64,000 nucleotides of DNA, taken from the NCBI GenBank assembly GCA_963785125.1, contig CAWATU010000001.1, positions 124,001 to 188,000 of the forward strand, given 5' to 3'. Shown here one piece after another: positions 8,536-15,943 of the stretch (position 1 is the first letter of the stretch; every line of letters begins with the position of its first letter). Below the pieces are notes generated by a model. That model saw only the letters and a program-made list of their open reading frames with translations. It was not told the DNA's origin and searched no databases. The DNA comes from QHXN01 sp963785125. Lineage in GTDB: Bacteria; Acidobacteriota; Blastocatellia; Pyrinomonadales; Pyrinomonadaceae. The translations under genes and the position numbers were made by a program.

Positions 8536-10107
8536 ATGCAAAGTTTTGAGGAGAAGGGCGGGGGGCGCGTCTGCGTCCCCGTCTGCGTTAAGCGGGCTGC
8601 GGAGCTACGCCCCTCAATCGAGCGCGCCGCGGAGGTGGGCGACATCGTCGAGCTGCGCCTCGACTGCCTCGAATCGAACGAGCTGGACGCGGCGCGTGCG
8701 CCGCTCGGTTCATTCCTCGAAACACTGGGGCGCCCGTTCCTCATCACCTACCGGCCGAAGGAGCAGGGCGGCGGCGTTAGTTTGAGCCTTGAAGAGCGCG
8801 CGGCCTTCTGGCGCGAAGTGCCTCTGTGGCTGCGCGGGGCGGCCGTGCGCGGGCGGGCCTTCGTTGACGTTGAGTTAGACCTGCTTGAATCTCCTCACGC
8901 CGAACGCTTAGGCGCGCTCTTCGAGAACTTCACGGTCATCTGCTCACACCATGATTTTGAAGAGACGCCCGCCGACCTCGAACAGGTTTACGAGCGGATG
9001 GCGCGCACGCGCGCAAGTATCTCGAAGCTGGCGACGCGCGCGAACTCGATTACGGACAGCATCACTCTCATGCGTCTGCTCGAACGCGGGCGGCGCGAAG
9101 GACGCGGGGTAATTGCCGTCTCGATGGGCGCGGCCGGCGTGCTGACGCGTGTGCTCGCGCCGGCCTTCGGCGCGTTCCTCACCTACGGCTCGCTCGACGC
9201 CGAGCAGGCGACCGCGCCGGGGCAGATCGACGCGCGCGACCTGCGCAGCCTCTACCGAGTCCGCGAGCTGAGCGAGCGAACGGCCGTCAACGGCATCGTC
9301 GGCTCGCCCGTCGGACATTCCCTGTCGCCCCACATGCACAACACGTGCTTCGCGTCGCTCGGGCTCGACGCCGTCTATCTTTTATTTGAAGTCGAGGACT
9401 TGCCCGAGTTCGTCAGGCGCATGGTCGATCCGCGCACGCGCGAGCTGCGTTGGAACCTGCGCGGCCTGAGCGTGACCGCGCCGCACAAGCAGGCCATCAT
9501 CCGGCACCTCGACACAATCGCGCCGGACGCCGCGCGCGTCGGCGCGGTCAACACTTTGGTCATCTCGGACGAGCGCGGCCTGGAAGGCTTCAACACGGAC
9601 GCGGACGCTTCGGTCGTTCCGTTGGCTGGACTGGTTGAGCTGAGTGGCGCGCGTGTGGCCGTGCTCGGCGCGGGCGGCGCGGCGCGCTCTCTGCTGTGGG
9701 CACTCGGCGAGCGCGGCGCGCGCGCGACGGTCTACGCGCGCGACGAAGCAAGAGGCCGTGCGGTCGCCGAAGAGTTCGGCGCAGACTTCGCGCGGCTCGC
9801 AGGCGCGAGCTTCAAAGGCTTCGACGTGGTGGCGAACACGACGCCGCTCGGCACGCGCGGCGGGCGCGAGACGGAGACACCGGCCACGGAGTCACAACTG
9901 CGCGGCGCGCGCGTGGCCTACGACCTCGTCTATAACCCGGCCGAGACGCGCTTCCTGCGCGCGGCGCGCGCGGCCGGCTGCGAGACTGTCGGCGGCCTCG
10001 GGATGCTCGTCGCGCAGGCCGAAGAGCAGTTCCGCCTCTGGACGGGGCGCGTGCCGCCGCCGGGCGTCATGTGGGCCGCGGCCGAGAAGAAATTGTTCGG
10101 GAGTTGA
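8536..10107 (+). CDS. aroDE: Bifunctional 3-dehydroquinate dehydratase / shikimate dehydrogenase
   Basis: A 523-residue fusion catalysing steps 3 and 4 of the shikimate pathway: dehydration of 3-dehydroquinate, then NADPH reduction of 3-dehydroshikimate. Residues 10-235 are a type I dehydratase with the catalytic His139 in SHHDFEETP and Schiff-base Lys164 in SISKLATRANS. Residues 250-523 are shikimate dehydrogenase: GSPVGHSLSPHMHN (substrate serines), SVTAPHKQ (catalytic Lys318), GFNTDADA and the nucleotide-binding GAGGAARS at 378-385. The two enzymes are usually separate in bacteria and fused in plants and some bacterial groups. All key residues seen are present, so both halves are likely active. 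Confidence 0.95.
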   Translation: MQSFEEKGGGRVCVPVCVKRAAELRPSIERAAEVGDIVELRLDCLESNELDAARAPLGSFLETLGRPFLITYRPKEQGGGVSLSLEERAAFWREVPLWLRGAAVRGRAFVDVELDLLESPHAERLGALFENFTVICSHHDFEETPADLEQVYERMARTRASISKLATRANSITDSITLMRLLERGRREGRGVIAVSMGAAGVLTRVLAPAFGAFLTYGSLDAEQATAPGQIDARDLRSLYRVRELSERTAVNGIVGSPVGHSLSPHMHNTCFASLGLDAVYLLFEVEDLPEFVRRMVDPRTRELRWNLRGLSVTAPHKQAIIRHLDTIAPDAARVGAVNTLVISDERGLEGFNTDADASVVPLAGLVELSGARVAVLGAGGAARSLLWALGERGARATVYARDEARGRAVAEEFGADFARLAGASFKGFDVVANTTPLGTRGGRETETPATESQLRGARVAYDLVYNPAETRFLRAARAAGCETVGGLGMLVAQAEEQFRLWTGRVPPPGVMWAAAEKKLFGS

Positions 10108-10123
10108 AAGTAGTAGAAGGCTG

Positions 10124-11140
10124 ATGGAGCGTTACAGCAGGCAGATTCTGTTCGAGGGCATCGGCGAGGAGGGGCAGCGGCGTCTGCGCGCGGCGCGCGC
10201 GCTGGTCGTCGGGTGCGGCGCGCTGGGGTCTTCGCAGGTCGAGATGCTCGCGCGCGCGGGCGTCGGTTCATTGCGAATCGTTGACCGCGACTTCGTCGAA
10301 GAGTCGAACCTGCAACGGCAGACGATGTTCACGGAGCGCGACGCGCGCGAGCGTGTGCCGAAGGCCGTCGCGGCTGAGCGTCGCGTCGCGGAGATCAACT
10401 CCGATGTTGCGTGCGAGGCGTTGGTCGCGGACGTGAACCACACGAACGTCGAGCGGCTGGTCGAGGGCTGCGACGTGGTGCTCGACGGGACGGACAATTT
10501 CGCGACGCGCTTCCTCATCAACGACGCGTGCGTCAAACACGGCGTTGTGTGGGTCTACGGCGCGGCCGTGGGGAGCTACGGCGTAACGCTGACCGTCAGG
10601 CCGAACGTCGGCCCCTGCCTGCGCTGCGTCTTCCCCGAAGTGCCGGCCGCAGGCACGGCCCCGACGTGCGACACGGCGGGCGTCATCATGCCCATCATCG
10701 CGGTCGTCGCCGCGGTTCAGGTCGCAGAGGCTCTGAAGCTCCTCACGGGCAGGGTGGAGAGTCTGCACGGGCGCCTGATGCAGTTCGACGTGTGGCGCAA
10801 CGAGTGGCGGCAGATCGGCGCGGGCGCGCGCGTGCCCGACTGCCCCGCGTGCGGGCTCCGGCGTTTCGAGACGTTGGAGGCCGAGGCGGGCGATTTGACG
10901 ACCGTGCTCTGCGGGCGCAACGCCGTACAGGTCACGCCGCGCGGAGCCGCTTCGCTCGACCTCGGAGCGTTGGCGGCGCGTCTCGGCGGCGCGGGCGAAG
11001 TGAAGGCCAACGAGTACCTCGTGCGCTTGCGCGCGGGCGCGTACGAGCTGACCGTCTTCCGCGACGCGCGCGCCATCGTGCGCGGGACGGATGATGCGGC
11101 GGTGGCGCGCTCGGTCTACGCGCGTTACGTCGGGACGTGA
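10124..11140 (+). CDS. ThiF/MoeB family sulfur-carrier adenylyltransferase
   Basis: 338 residues, starting MERYSRQILFEGIGEEGQ, the family's usual opening. The ATP-binding loop is GCGALGSSQVEMLARAGVG. Next come VDRDFVEESNLQRQ, DGTDNFATRFLIND, the catalytic-cysteine region APTCDTAGV, and a zinc site of two CxxC pairs (CLRC and CPAC). E1-like enzymes of this group adenylate the C-terminal glycine of ThiS or MoaD for thiamine or molybdopterin synthesis. The last 80 residues form a small extra domain in the place where some members carry rhodanese or ubiquitin-like parts. There is no thi or moa neighbour, so thiF versus moeB cannot be decided. It starts 16 bp after aroDE. Confidence 0.88.
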   Translation: MERYSRQILFEGIGEEGQRRLRAARALVVGCGALGSSQVEMLARAGVGSLRIVDRDFVEESNLQRQTMFTERDARERVPKAVAAERRVAEINSDVACEALVADVNHTNVERLVEGCDVVLDGTDNFATRFLINDACVKHGVVWVYGAAVGSYGVTLTVRPNVGPCLRCVFPEVPAAGTAPTCDTAGVIMPIIAVVAAVQVAEALKLLTGRVESLHGRLMQFDVWRNEWRQIGAGARVPDCPACGLRRFETLEAEAGDLTTVLCGRNAVQVTPRGAASLDLGALAARLGGAGEVKANEYLVRLRAGAYELTVFRDARAIVRGTDDAAVARSVYARYVGT

Positions 11141-11270
11141 GACGCGTCGTTTGTCGTCGGTCGTGGTTTCGCGTGCGGGGCTTTCGGGGTATGATTCATG
11201 AAGGCGGGCGTGAGCGAGCGTCGCCCGGTTTATGCCCCGACCCGACATTGAAAGCGAACCTTCATACTTG

Positions 11271-13499
11271 ATGACAAACAGACGAATGCCCCTTCGCACT
11301 CTGCGACTCTTTCTCCTCTCTTCAGCAGTCTTCATCTTCGGCGTAGTGCATACACGGGCCGGCGGCCCCGTCGTGTGGGAGACGGATTCGCGCGCGCAGC
11401 TTATGTCCGGCGAGTCGCGCGGCGTCTCCGTCACCGACACGGGCGCGCTGATGCTCGCGCCGCGCTTCACGCAGGTCTTCGACACCGAGCAGGCTTACGT
11501 CTGGTCGAGCGCGGCCGACGCCGCGGGCAACGTCTATCTGGGGACGGGACACGACGGCCGCATCTTCCGCGTCGGGGTGGACGGCGGCGGCGCGCTCCTC
11601 TACGACGCGGCCGAACTGGACGTGACGGCGCTCGTCGTGGGCCGCGACGGCGCGCTCTACGCGGGCACTTCGCCCGACGGCAAGGTCTACCGCGTGACCG
11701 CGGACGGCAAGGCCGAGGTCTACTTCGACCCGCCCGACAAGTACATCTGGTCGCTGGCGCTTCTGCCCGACGGCGCGCTCGCAGTGGGCACGGGCGACAC
11801 GGGCAAGCTCTACCGTGTGAGTGCCGCGGGCACGAAGCCTGAAACTGCACTTCTCATCGACACGAACGAGACGCACGTCATCTCGCTCGCGGTTGACCGG
11901 CAGGGGAACCTGCTCGCGGGCACAGACCCGGGAGGGTTGGTGCTGCGCGTCTCGCCGCAGGGCAAGGCGTTCGCGCTCTTCGACTCGCCGCTGCGCGAGA
12001 TACACGCGCTCTCGCTCGCGGCCGACGGCTCGCTCTACGCGCTGGCCCTGAGCGACGCGGCGACGGGGCCGCGCGCCTCTTCGACGACCGCGACCAGCGT
12101 GAGCACCAGCACGTCCGGCGGCACCGTGACCGGCACCGTCACGACCGACGACGGCTCCGCGCAGACGGTCTCGCTCGGCGCGCAGACGCAGGCGGCTGCG
12201 CGCAGCCGCAACGAGCTGAACGGCGCGCGCTCCGCCGTCTTCCGCATCGCCGCCGATGGTGGCTCCGACGTGCTCTGGAGTTCGCAGACGGTGACGGCCT
12301 TCTCGGTCGCGGCCTCGCCGCGCGGCCCGGGCGTCCTCGTCGGCACGAGCGACAAGGGGCGCATCTACTCTGTGACCGACGACGGGCGCGACACGCTCCT
12401 GCTTCAGTCGAGCGAGGACCAAATCTCTTCGTTCGTCGTGCGCGGCTCCGACGTGTTCGTGGCCTCTTCGAATCAGGGCAAGCTCTTCCGCCTCGGCGCC
12501 GAGCAGACGGCCGAAGGGACTTACGAGTCGCCCGTGCGCGACGCGAAGTTCGTCGCCTCCTGGGGTCGTGTCTGGTGGCGCGGGCGCGGGCAGGTCGAGT
12601 TACAGACGCGCACGGGCAACACCGAGCGGCCCGACATGACGTGGAGCGATTGGAGCACGCCCTACCGCGACCCCGCGGGCGCGCCCGTTTCGAGCCCGCG
12701 CGCGCGCTTCGTACAATGGCGCGTCGTGCTCCGGCCCGCGGGCGGCACCGACCCGCGCGTCGAGTACGTGAACCTCTCCTACCTGCCGCGCAACGTCGCG
12801 CCCGAGGTGTTGCAGATTCAAGTCCTCCCGGTCGGCATCGCGCTCCAGCCGGCCGTGCAGGTGCAGATTGACCCGAACATCGAAGCCTCTGGAATCGACC
12901 CGGCGCTCATCGGGCCGCAGGTGCAGATTCCGCCGCGCCGCACGTTCCTGCGCGGCGCCGTCTCTTTGCAATGGCAGGCCGAAGACCGCAACGGCGACCA
13001 GATGCTCTACACCGTCTACTACCGTTCGGTCGGCGAGCAGACGTTCCACCTGCTGAAAGAGAACCTGCGCGACAACTTCTTCTCCGTGGACGGCGCGGCG
13101 CTCGGCGACGGCAGCTACGTCTTCAAGGTCGTCGCCTCGGACGCGCCCGAGAACTCTCTGGGTCAGGCGTTGACGGGCGACCGCGTCAGCGAGCCTGTGG
13201 ACGTGGACGGCACGCCGCCGGTCGTGCGCGCCGAAGGACAGCCGCAGGCCGGTACGGACGGGCGCGCGCGCGTTCGCTTCACCGTCGATGATGCCTCGGG
13301 GCGCGTGCGCCGCGCGGACGTGTCGGTTGATAGCGGCGAGTGGCGCGCGGTCTTTCCAGAGGACGGCATCGCCGACGGCCCGCGCGAGACCTATGCGCTC
13401 GAACTGCCATTGGAGGGCGCGGGCGAGCACACGATTTCTCTGCGCGCCATCGACGGCAGTGGCAACGTGAGCAGCGCCAGAGTCGTCGTAAGACGTTGA
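11271..13499 (+). CDS. Exported beta-propeller protein with C-terminal Ig-like regions
   Basis: 742 residues from ATG 11271, which gives a signal peptide (LRLFLLSSAVFIFGVVHTRA). Residues 60-400 contain about seven propeller blades with recurrent GNVYLGTGHDGRIFRV, GALYAGTSPDGKVYRV and GNLLAGTDPGGLVLRV motifs. Blade order is broken by a Ser/Thr-rich linker (TTATSVSTSTSGGTVTGT). The C-terminal half carries two beta-sandwich regions; one includes LQWQAEDRNGDQMLYTVYYR, typical of fibronectin III-like folds in periplasmic sensors. It is likely a periplasmic or secreted binding protein. No catalytic motif is visible. An in-frame ATG at 11232 would spoil the signal peptide. It probably has its own promoter after the 11141-11270 gap. 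Confidence 0.75.
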   Translation: MTNRRMPLRTLRLFLLSSAVFIFGVVHTRAGGPVVWETDSRAQLMSGESRGVSVTDTGALMLAPRFTQVFDTEQAYVWSSAADAAGNVYLGTGHDGRIFRVGVDGGGALLYDAAELDVTALVVGRDGALYAGTSPDGKVYRVTADGKAEVYFDPPDKYIWSLALLPDGALAVGTGDTGKLYRVSAAGTKPETALLIDTNETHVISLAVDRQGNLLAGTDPGGLVLRVSPQGKAFALFDSPLREIHALSLAADGSLYALALSDAATGPRASSTTATSVSTSTSGGTVTGTVTTDDGSAQTVSLGAQTQAAARSRNELNGARSAVFRIAADGGSDVLWSSQTVTAFSVAASPRGPGVLVGTSDKGRIYSVTDDGRDTLLLQSSEDQISSFVVRGSDVFVASSNQGKLFRLGAEQTAEGTYESPVRDAKFVASWGRVWWRGRGQVELQTRTGNTERPDMTWSDWSTPYRDPAGAPVSSPRARFVQWRVVLRPAGGTDPRVEYVNLSYLPRNVAPEVLQIQVLPVGIALQPAVQVQIDPNIEASGIDPALIGPQVQIPPRRTFLRGAVSLQWQAEDRNGDQMLYTVYYRSVGEQTFHLLKENLRDNFFSVDGAALGDGSYVFKVVASDAPENSLGQALTGDRVSEPVDVDGTPPVVRAEGQPQAGTDGRARVRFTVDDASGRVRRADVSVDSGEWRAVFPEDGIADGPRETYALELPLEGAGEHTISLRAIDGSGNVSSARVVVRR

Positions 13500-13559
13500 A
13501 AGTTGTGCATTCCCTGCACAAAACCGAACGCCGCCGCGGCCCGCACCCGAACATACACG

Positions 13560-13610
13560 ATACGGTGCGAGTTCCGACCATACGGTGCGAGTCGGGCAAA
13601 ACTCGGACCC
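13560..13610 (+). promoter_or_regulatory. Candidate activator sites (phased direct repeats) upstream of a sigma-54 promoter
   Basis: The 13-mer ATACGGTGCGAGT occurs exactly twice, at 13560-13572 and 13580-13592, 20 bp apart or about two helical turns. A degraded inverted version (ACTCGGACCCGTAA) begins near 13600. They lie 50-80 bp upstream of a sigma-54 promoter core, the usual position for an enhancer-binding activator. The regulator is not identifiable from this window. The repeat is visible directly; the role is inferred. Confidence 0.6.
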
Positions 13611-13641
13611 GTAAACGCTTTAAAGACGGGGGCAGCCGCCG

Positions 13642-13657
13642 TGGCACTGGCCTTGCA
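13642..13657 (+). promoter_or_regulatory. Sigma-54 (-24/-12) promoter
   Basis: TGGCACTGGCCTTGCA matches the sigma-54 core: the GG and GC doublets are exactly 10 bp apart and the -24 element TGGCAC is perfect. The predicted start site is near 13668, about 75 bp upstream of the small secreted protein gene at 13742. Two phased direct repeats lie upstream. Such promoters need an ATP-driven activator, so expression is probably tightly switched. Confidence 0.7.
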
Positions 13658-13741
13658 AACTTGAGTCGATGAGACTCGCGCGTCTCTCCTTCTCCCTCCG
13701 GTGCGCGAACGGAGAACATGAGGAGGCAAAAGGTAGGAACC

Positions 13742-13966
13742 ATGAAGTCGTTAAGGAAATTTATAATCGGGGTTACCGCTTCTTGCGTGCTCGTCGTCAG
13801 CGCGATGGCAGTCGAGCCGCAGAAGGGTAACGAGAAGCCGCCGCCACCGCCGAAGGAGCGGCAGGACGTACCTCGCCCGCCGAAGGAGTCACCGCCGCCC
13901 CGCGGCAAGGGCAACGACAGCAGCAACAAAGGCAACAACGACGGCAAGCGCGGGGGAAAGCCCTGA
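13742..13966 (+). CDS. Small secreted Pro/Lys-rich peptide
   Basis: 74 residues. MKSLRKFIIGVTASCVLVVSAMAVEPQ is a signal peptide with likely cleavage after AMA. The mature part is about 50 residues of Pro, Lys, Glu, Gly and Asn (PPPPPKERQDVPRPPKE, then a Gly/Asn-rich end), charged and disordered. GGAG and AAGG lie upstream of ATG 13742. The gene stands alone between a sigma-54 promoter and a strong terminator. No family is recognised. The signal peptide, correct phasing and flanking signals support a real gene; a surface or cell-wall role is speculation. Confidence 0.7.
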   Translation: MKSLRKFIIGVTASCVLVVSAMAVEPQKGNEKPPPPPKERQDVPRPPKESPPPRGKGNDSSNKGNNDGKRGGKP

Positions 13967-13974
13967 AGCTCTTA

Positions 13975-14077
13975 AGGGTCTGAGCGTCGCCCCGACCCCT
14001 TTAAGGAGCGAAGGGCGCGAGGCCGGAAGGGGCAGGCAAGAGCCGTCCCGGCTCGCGAGGCGCGGGGGCCACAGACA
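13975..14077 (+). other. Structured 3' region, possible untranslated RNA element
   Basis: Between the small peptide stop and the terminator stem I see two further stems. TTAAGGGTC near 13977 pairs with GACCCCTTTAA near 13995-14005, and a GCGCGAGGCCGG segment pairs with CCGGCTCGCG near 14048-14060. With the terminator hairpin this makes three consecutive stem-loops with no reading frame. It could be a 3' UTR, a processed small RNA or a riboswitch-like leader for the following broken gene. It matches no RNA family I know. Confidence 0.35.
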
Positions 14078-14136
14078 GCAGGCGCGCCAGAGGAGGCGAT
14101 GAAGTACCCCCGCACCGGCGCGCCTGCATTTTTTTT
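14078..14136 (+). terminator. Intrinsic terminator after the small secreted peptide
   Basis: Arms GCAGGCGCGCC (14078-14088) and GGCGCGCCTGC (14117-14127) are perfect 11-bp complements and are followed by A plus eight Ts. The loop is 28 nt and contains a minor stem. This is the clearest classical terminator in the first 20 kb. Confidence 0.85.
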
Positions 14137-14191
14137 CGAGGGGGAGTGAAGCAGTGAAGTTCAAAATCTTCAGAAGTCGGCAATTTTAGCT

Positions 14192-14821
14192 TTGTCCGTG
14201 TGGCGCGCTCTCTCGCCGTTCACGTCGCTGGCGGGCGAGGCCGTCGCGCAGTGGAGGCGCCGGGCCAACGTGCCCGCGCCCCAGCCGGCGCAGACAGCAG
14301 AGGGGCGCCGACCCGCGTCTGGTCGCGCAGGCCCAGCGAGTATTCGGGCGACCGCTTCGAGTTCGAGTCGCAGACGCCGCGCGGCGTGCGCGTCTACTCG
14401 GTGAGCCGCCCGCGCGCGGAGGCGCTGCGCGCCATCGACAGCGGACTCTCGGAGCTGTTCGCCGTCGCCTCTCGCCGCGGTTATCGACAGGGGCTGAACT
14501 ACACGGACTACACGGTCTTCATCGGCCGCGCCGACCGCAACCGCGACTCTGCGGGCGCGTACTCGCCCGACATCGCGGTGGGCGCGGCGCAGTACAGCGG
14601 GGAGCGGCTACGATCAGGGCGGGTACGTCTACGCGGCGGGGATGGTGCTCTCGATGGCGCCGGGCGCGTTCCTCATCGCCGAGCACGAACGCGATTTCCA
14701 ACGCATCGCCAACGTCGCGCGCTACGAGGGTGAGCACATCATCCTCTACCACAACGACCGCCGCCTCTATCAGCAGACCTACGACCACAGCCGCGGCGGC
14801 AGCCACCCGATAATTCAGTAG
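14192..14821 (+). pseudogene. Frameshifted gene for an unknown protein
   Basis: Coding signal runs through this interval in more than one frame. The middle part reads (frame from 14200) TRVWSRRPSEYSGDRFEFE, then LNYTDYTVFIGRADRN. At about 14608 an extra G in a GGGG run moves the frame, after which the sequence continues GYDQGGYVYAAGMVL and EGEHIILYHNDRRLYQQTYDH to a stop at 14819-14821. The N-terminal part looks better in the frame from TTG 14192 (LAGEAVAQWRRRANVP), so a second shift near 14310 is likely. No known family is recognised; recurrent Tyr/Asp suggests a secreted or phage-like protein. The stop TAG lies in the adjacent repeat word. It may be a sequencing error or a decaying gene. 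Confidence 0.5.
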
Positions 14822-14822
14822 G

Positions 14823-14921
14823 CCGTAGGCCGTAGACAGTAGAAAACATCGGCGGGCGTTATGGGTGATAGAACCCGACGCCCGCCGATGTTGTTTTTCC
14901 TACTGTCTATTGTCTACTGCG
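14823..14921. repeat. Nested palindromic element between convergent genes
   Basis: The outer arms belong to the GTAGACAGTAG word family (left from about 14823, right to 14921). The inner arms ACATCGGCGGGCGT (14846-14859) and ACGCCCGCCGATGT (14878-14891) are perfect 14-bp complements followed on the plus strand by TGTTTTTCC. The stop codons of the two converging genes both lie in or beside the outer words. The inner stem is a plausible bidirectional terminator. Confidence 0.8.
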
Positions 14922-15717
14922 TTTTGGCGGAGAGGATGACGACGACGTTCTTGTCGGCGATGCTGGTGGTACCGGCGACGACGCGTTCGCCCTCGCGCAG
15001 CGAGACGGGGTTGTTGAAGCCGACCGTCTCGTAGACGATCTTGTCGCCGCCGAGGTAGAGCGGCATCCGCAACTCCATGTTGAACTGCCCGACCCGCAGG
15101 CGTGTCTGCGCGCCCGCGCCTTCGAGCGAGACAGCGTTGAGGTTGTAGTTGTAATAGACGGGGTTCTTGCTGGCGGGCGTATCGTTCGCCAGCCGCAGGT
15201 CGGCGACGCCCTTGTTCCAGTTGGTGCTCGCCCCCTCCCGGGCGCGCACGATCTGCGAGCCCATCAGGCTGAAGTTCTTGTAGCCGAGCGAGCTCTGGAG
15301 CTGCTTGACCAGATCGGCCAGTTCCGCCGGGTAGCGGTTGGTCAACGTCTCGTCGTTTGAGGCGACGAGCAGGTGGACGCTGAACTCGAACGCGGGGCGC
15401 GCAGCCTCCGGCATGTCGAGGCGGCGGATGGCCTCCTCGATGACGGCGATGTTCTCTGCGAAGTCGCGCACCGAGATGGTGCGGAACTCCGGGTTGGCCG
15501 AGACGACGGCGCCGCGGAAGCCGCTGGTGAGCGGCGATAGCACGCGCACGAGGCTCTGCGGGTCGCGGTTCTTCACGTCGAAGACGCGGTTCTGAAACAT
15601 CTTCTGCGTGACGTAGTTATCCTCCTGCCGGGGCGCCTCCGACTGTGCAAGCGCCGCGGGCGCGGCGAGCAGCAGGAGGGCGAGGGCGAGGAGCGTTCTG
15701 TATCTGAGTTGGTGCAT
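14914..15717 (-). CDS. Exported protein with secretin N-domain-like (NolW) region
   Basis: 267 residues with a signal peptide (LLALALLLLAAPAALAQ). The segment VFDVKNRDPQSLVRVLSPL, followed by FRTISVRDFAENIAVIEEAIRRLDMP, is the alpha/beta N1/NolW-type repeat found in secretins and their relatives. The secretin pore domain is absent; the C-terminal half is beta-rich (MELRMPLYLGGDKIVYETVG, then VVAGTTSIADKNVVVILSA). It probably acts in the periplasm as a stand-alone member of this group. The last codon and stop (CAG TAG) fall in the repeat element. AAGGAGAG lies about 9 bp upstream of ATG 15717. Confidence 0.75.
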   Translation of the reverse strand: MHQLRYRTLLALALLLLAAPAALAQSEAPRQEDNYVTQKMFQNRVFDVKNRDPQSLVRVLSPLTSGFRGAVVSANPEFRTISVRDFAENIAVIEEAIRRLDMPEAARPAFEFSVHLLVASNDETLTNRYPAELADLVKQLQSSLGYKNFSLMGSQIVRAREGASTNWNKGVADLRLANDTPASKNPVYYNYNLNAVSLEGAGAQTRLRVGQFNMELRMPLYLGGDKIVYETVGFNNPVSLREGERVVAGTTSIADKNVVVILSAKTQ

Positions 15718-15943
15718 AGTCTCTCCTTAACTTACGGGGGCTGACGGGTACGGCCGACGCTCGCCTGCCTTACACGCGGGCCCGTCCGAAAGGTTGCAGA
15801 AGAATTCGTCAGATTGAAAATGGGTGGACGCGATGCGGTGCCGCACGTACAATGCCCGCGCCGGCCGCCCCGTGCACGCGGCGCAGCCGAACACCCATCC
15901 ATCCTTGAAAGGAATTGAAGAGTTGATGTCGAAGGAGCGTTTG

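Noticed and set aside
10124..11140. Naming this gene moeB or thiF
   Set aside because: Motifs fit both and there is no thi or moa neighbour.
14200..14733. Annotating the 177-residue frame as an intact gene
   Set aside because: The coding signal continues past its end in another frame to 14821, so the frame is broken.
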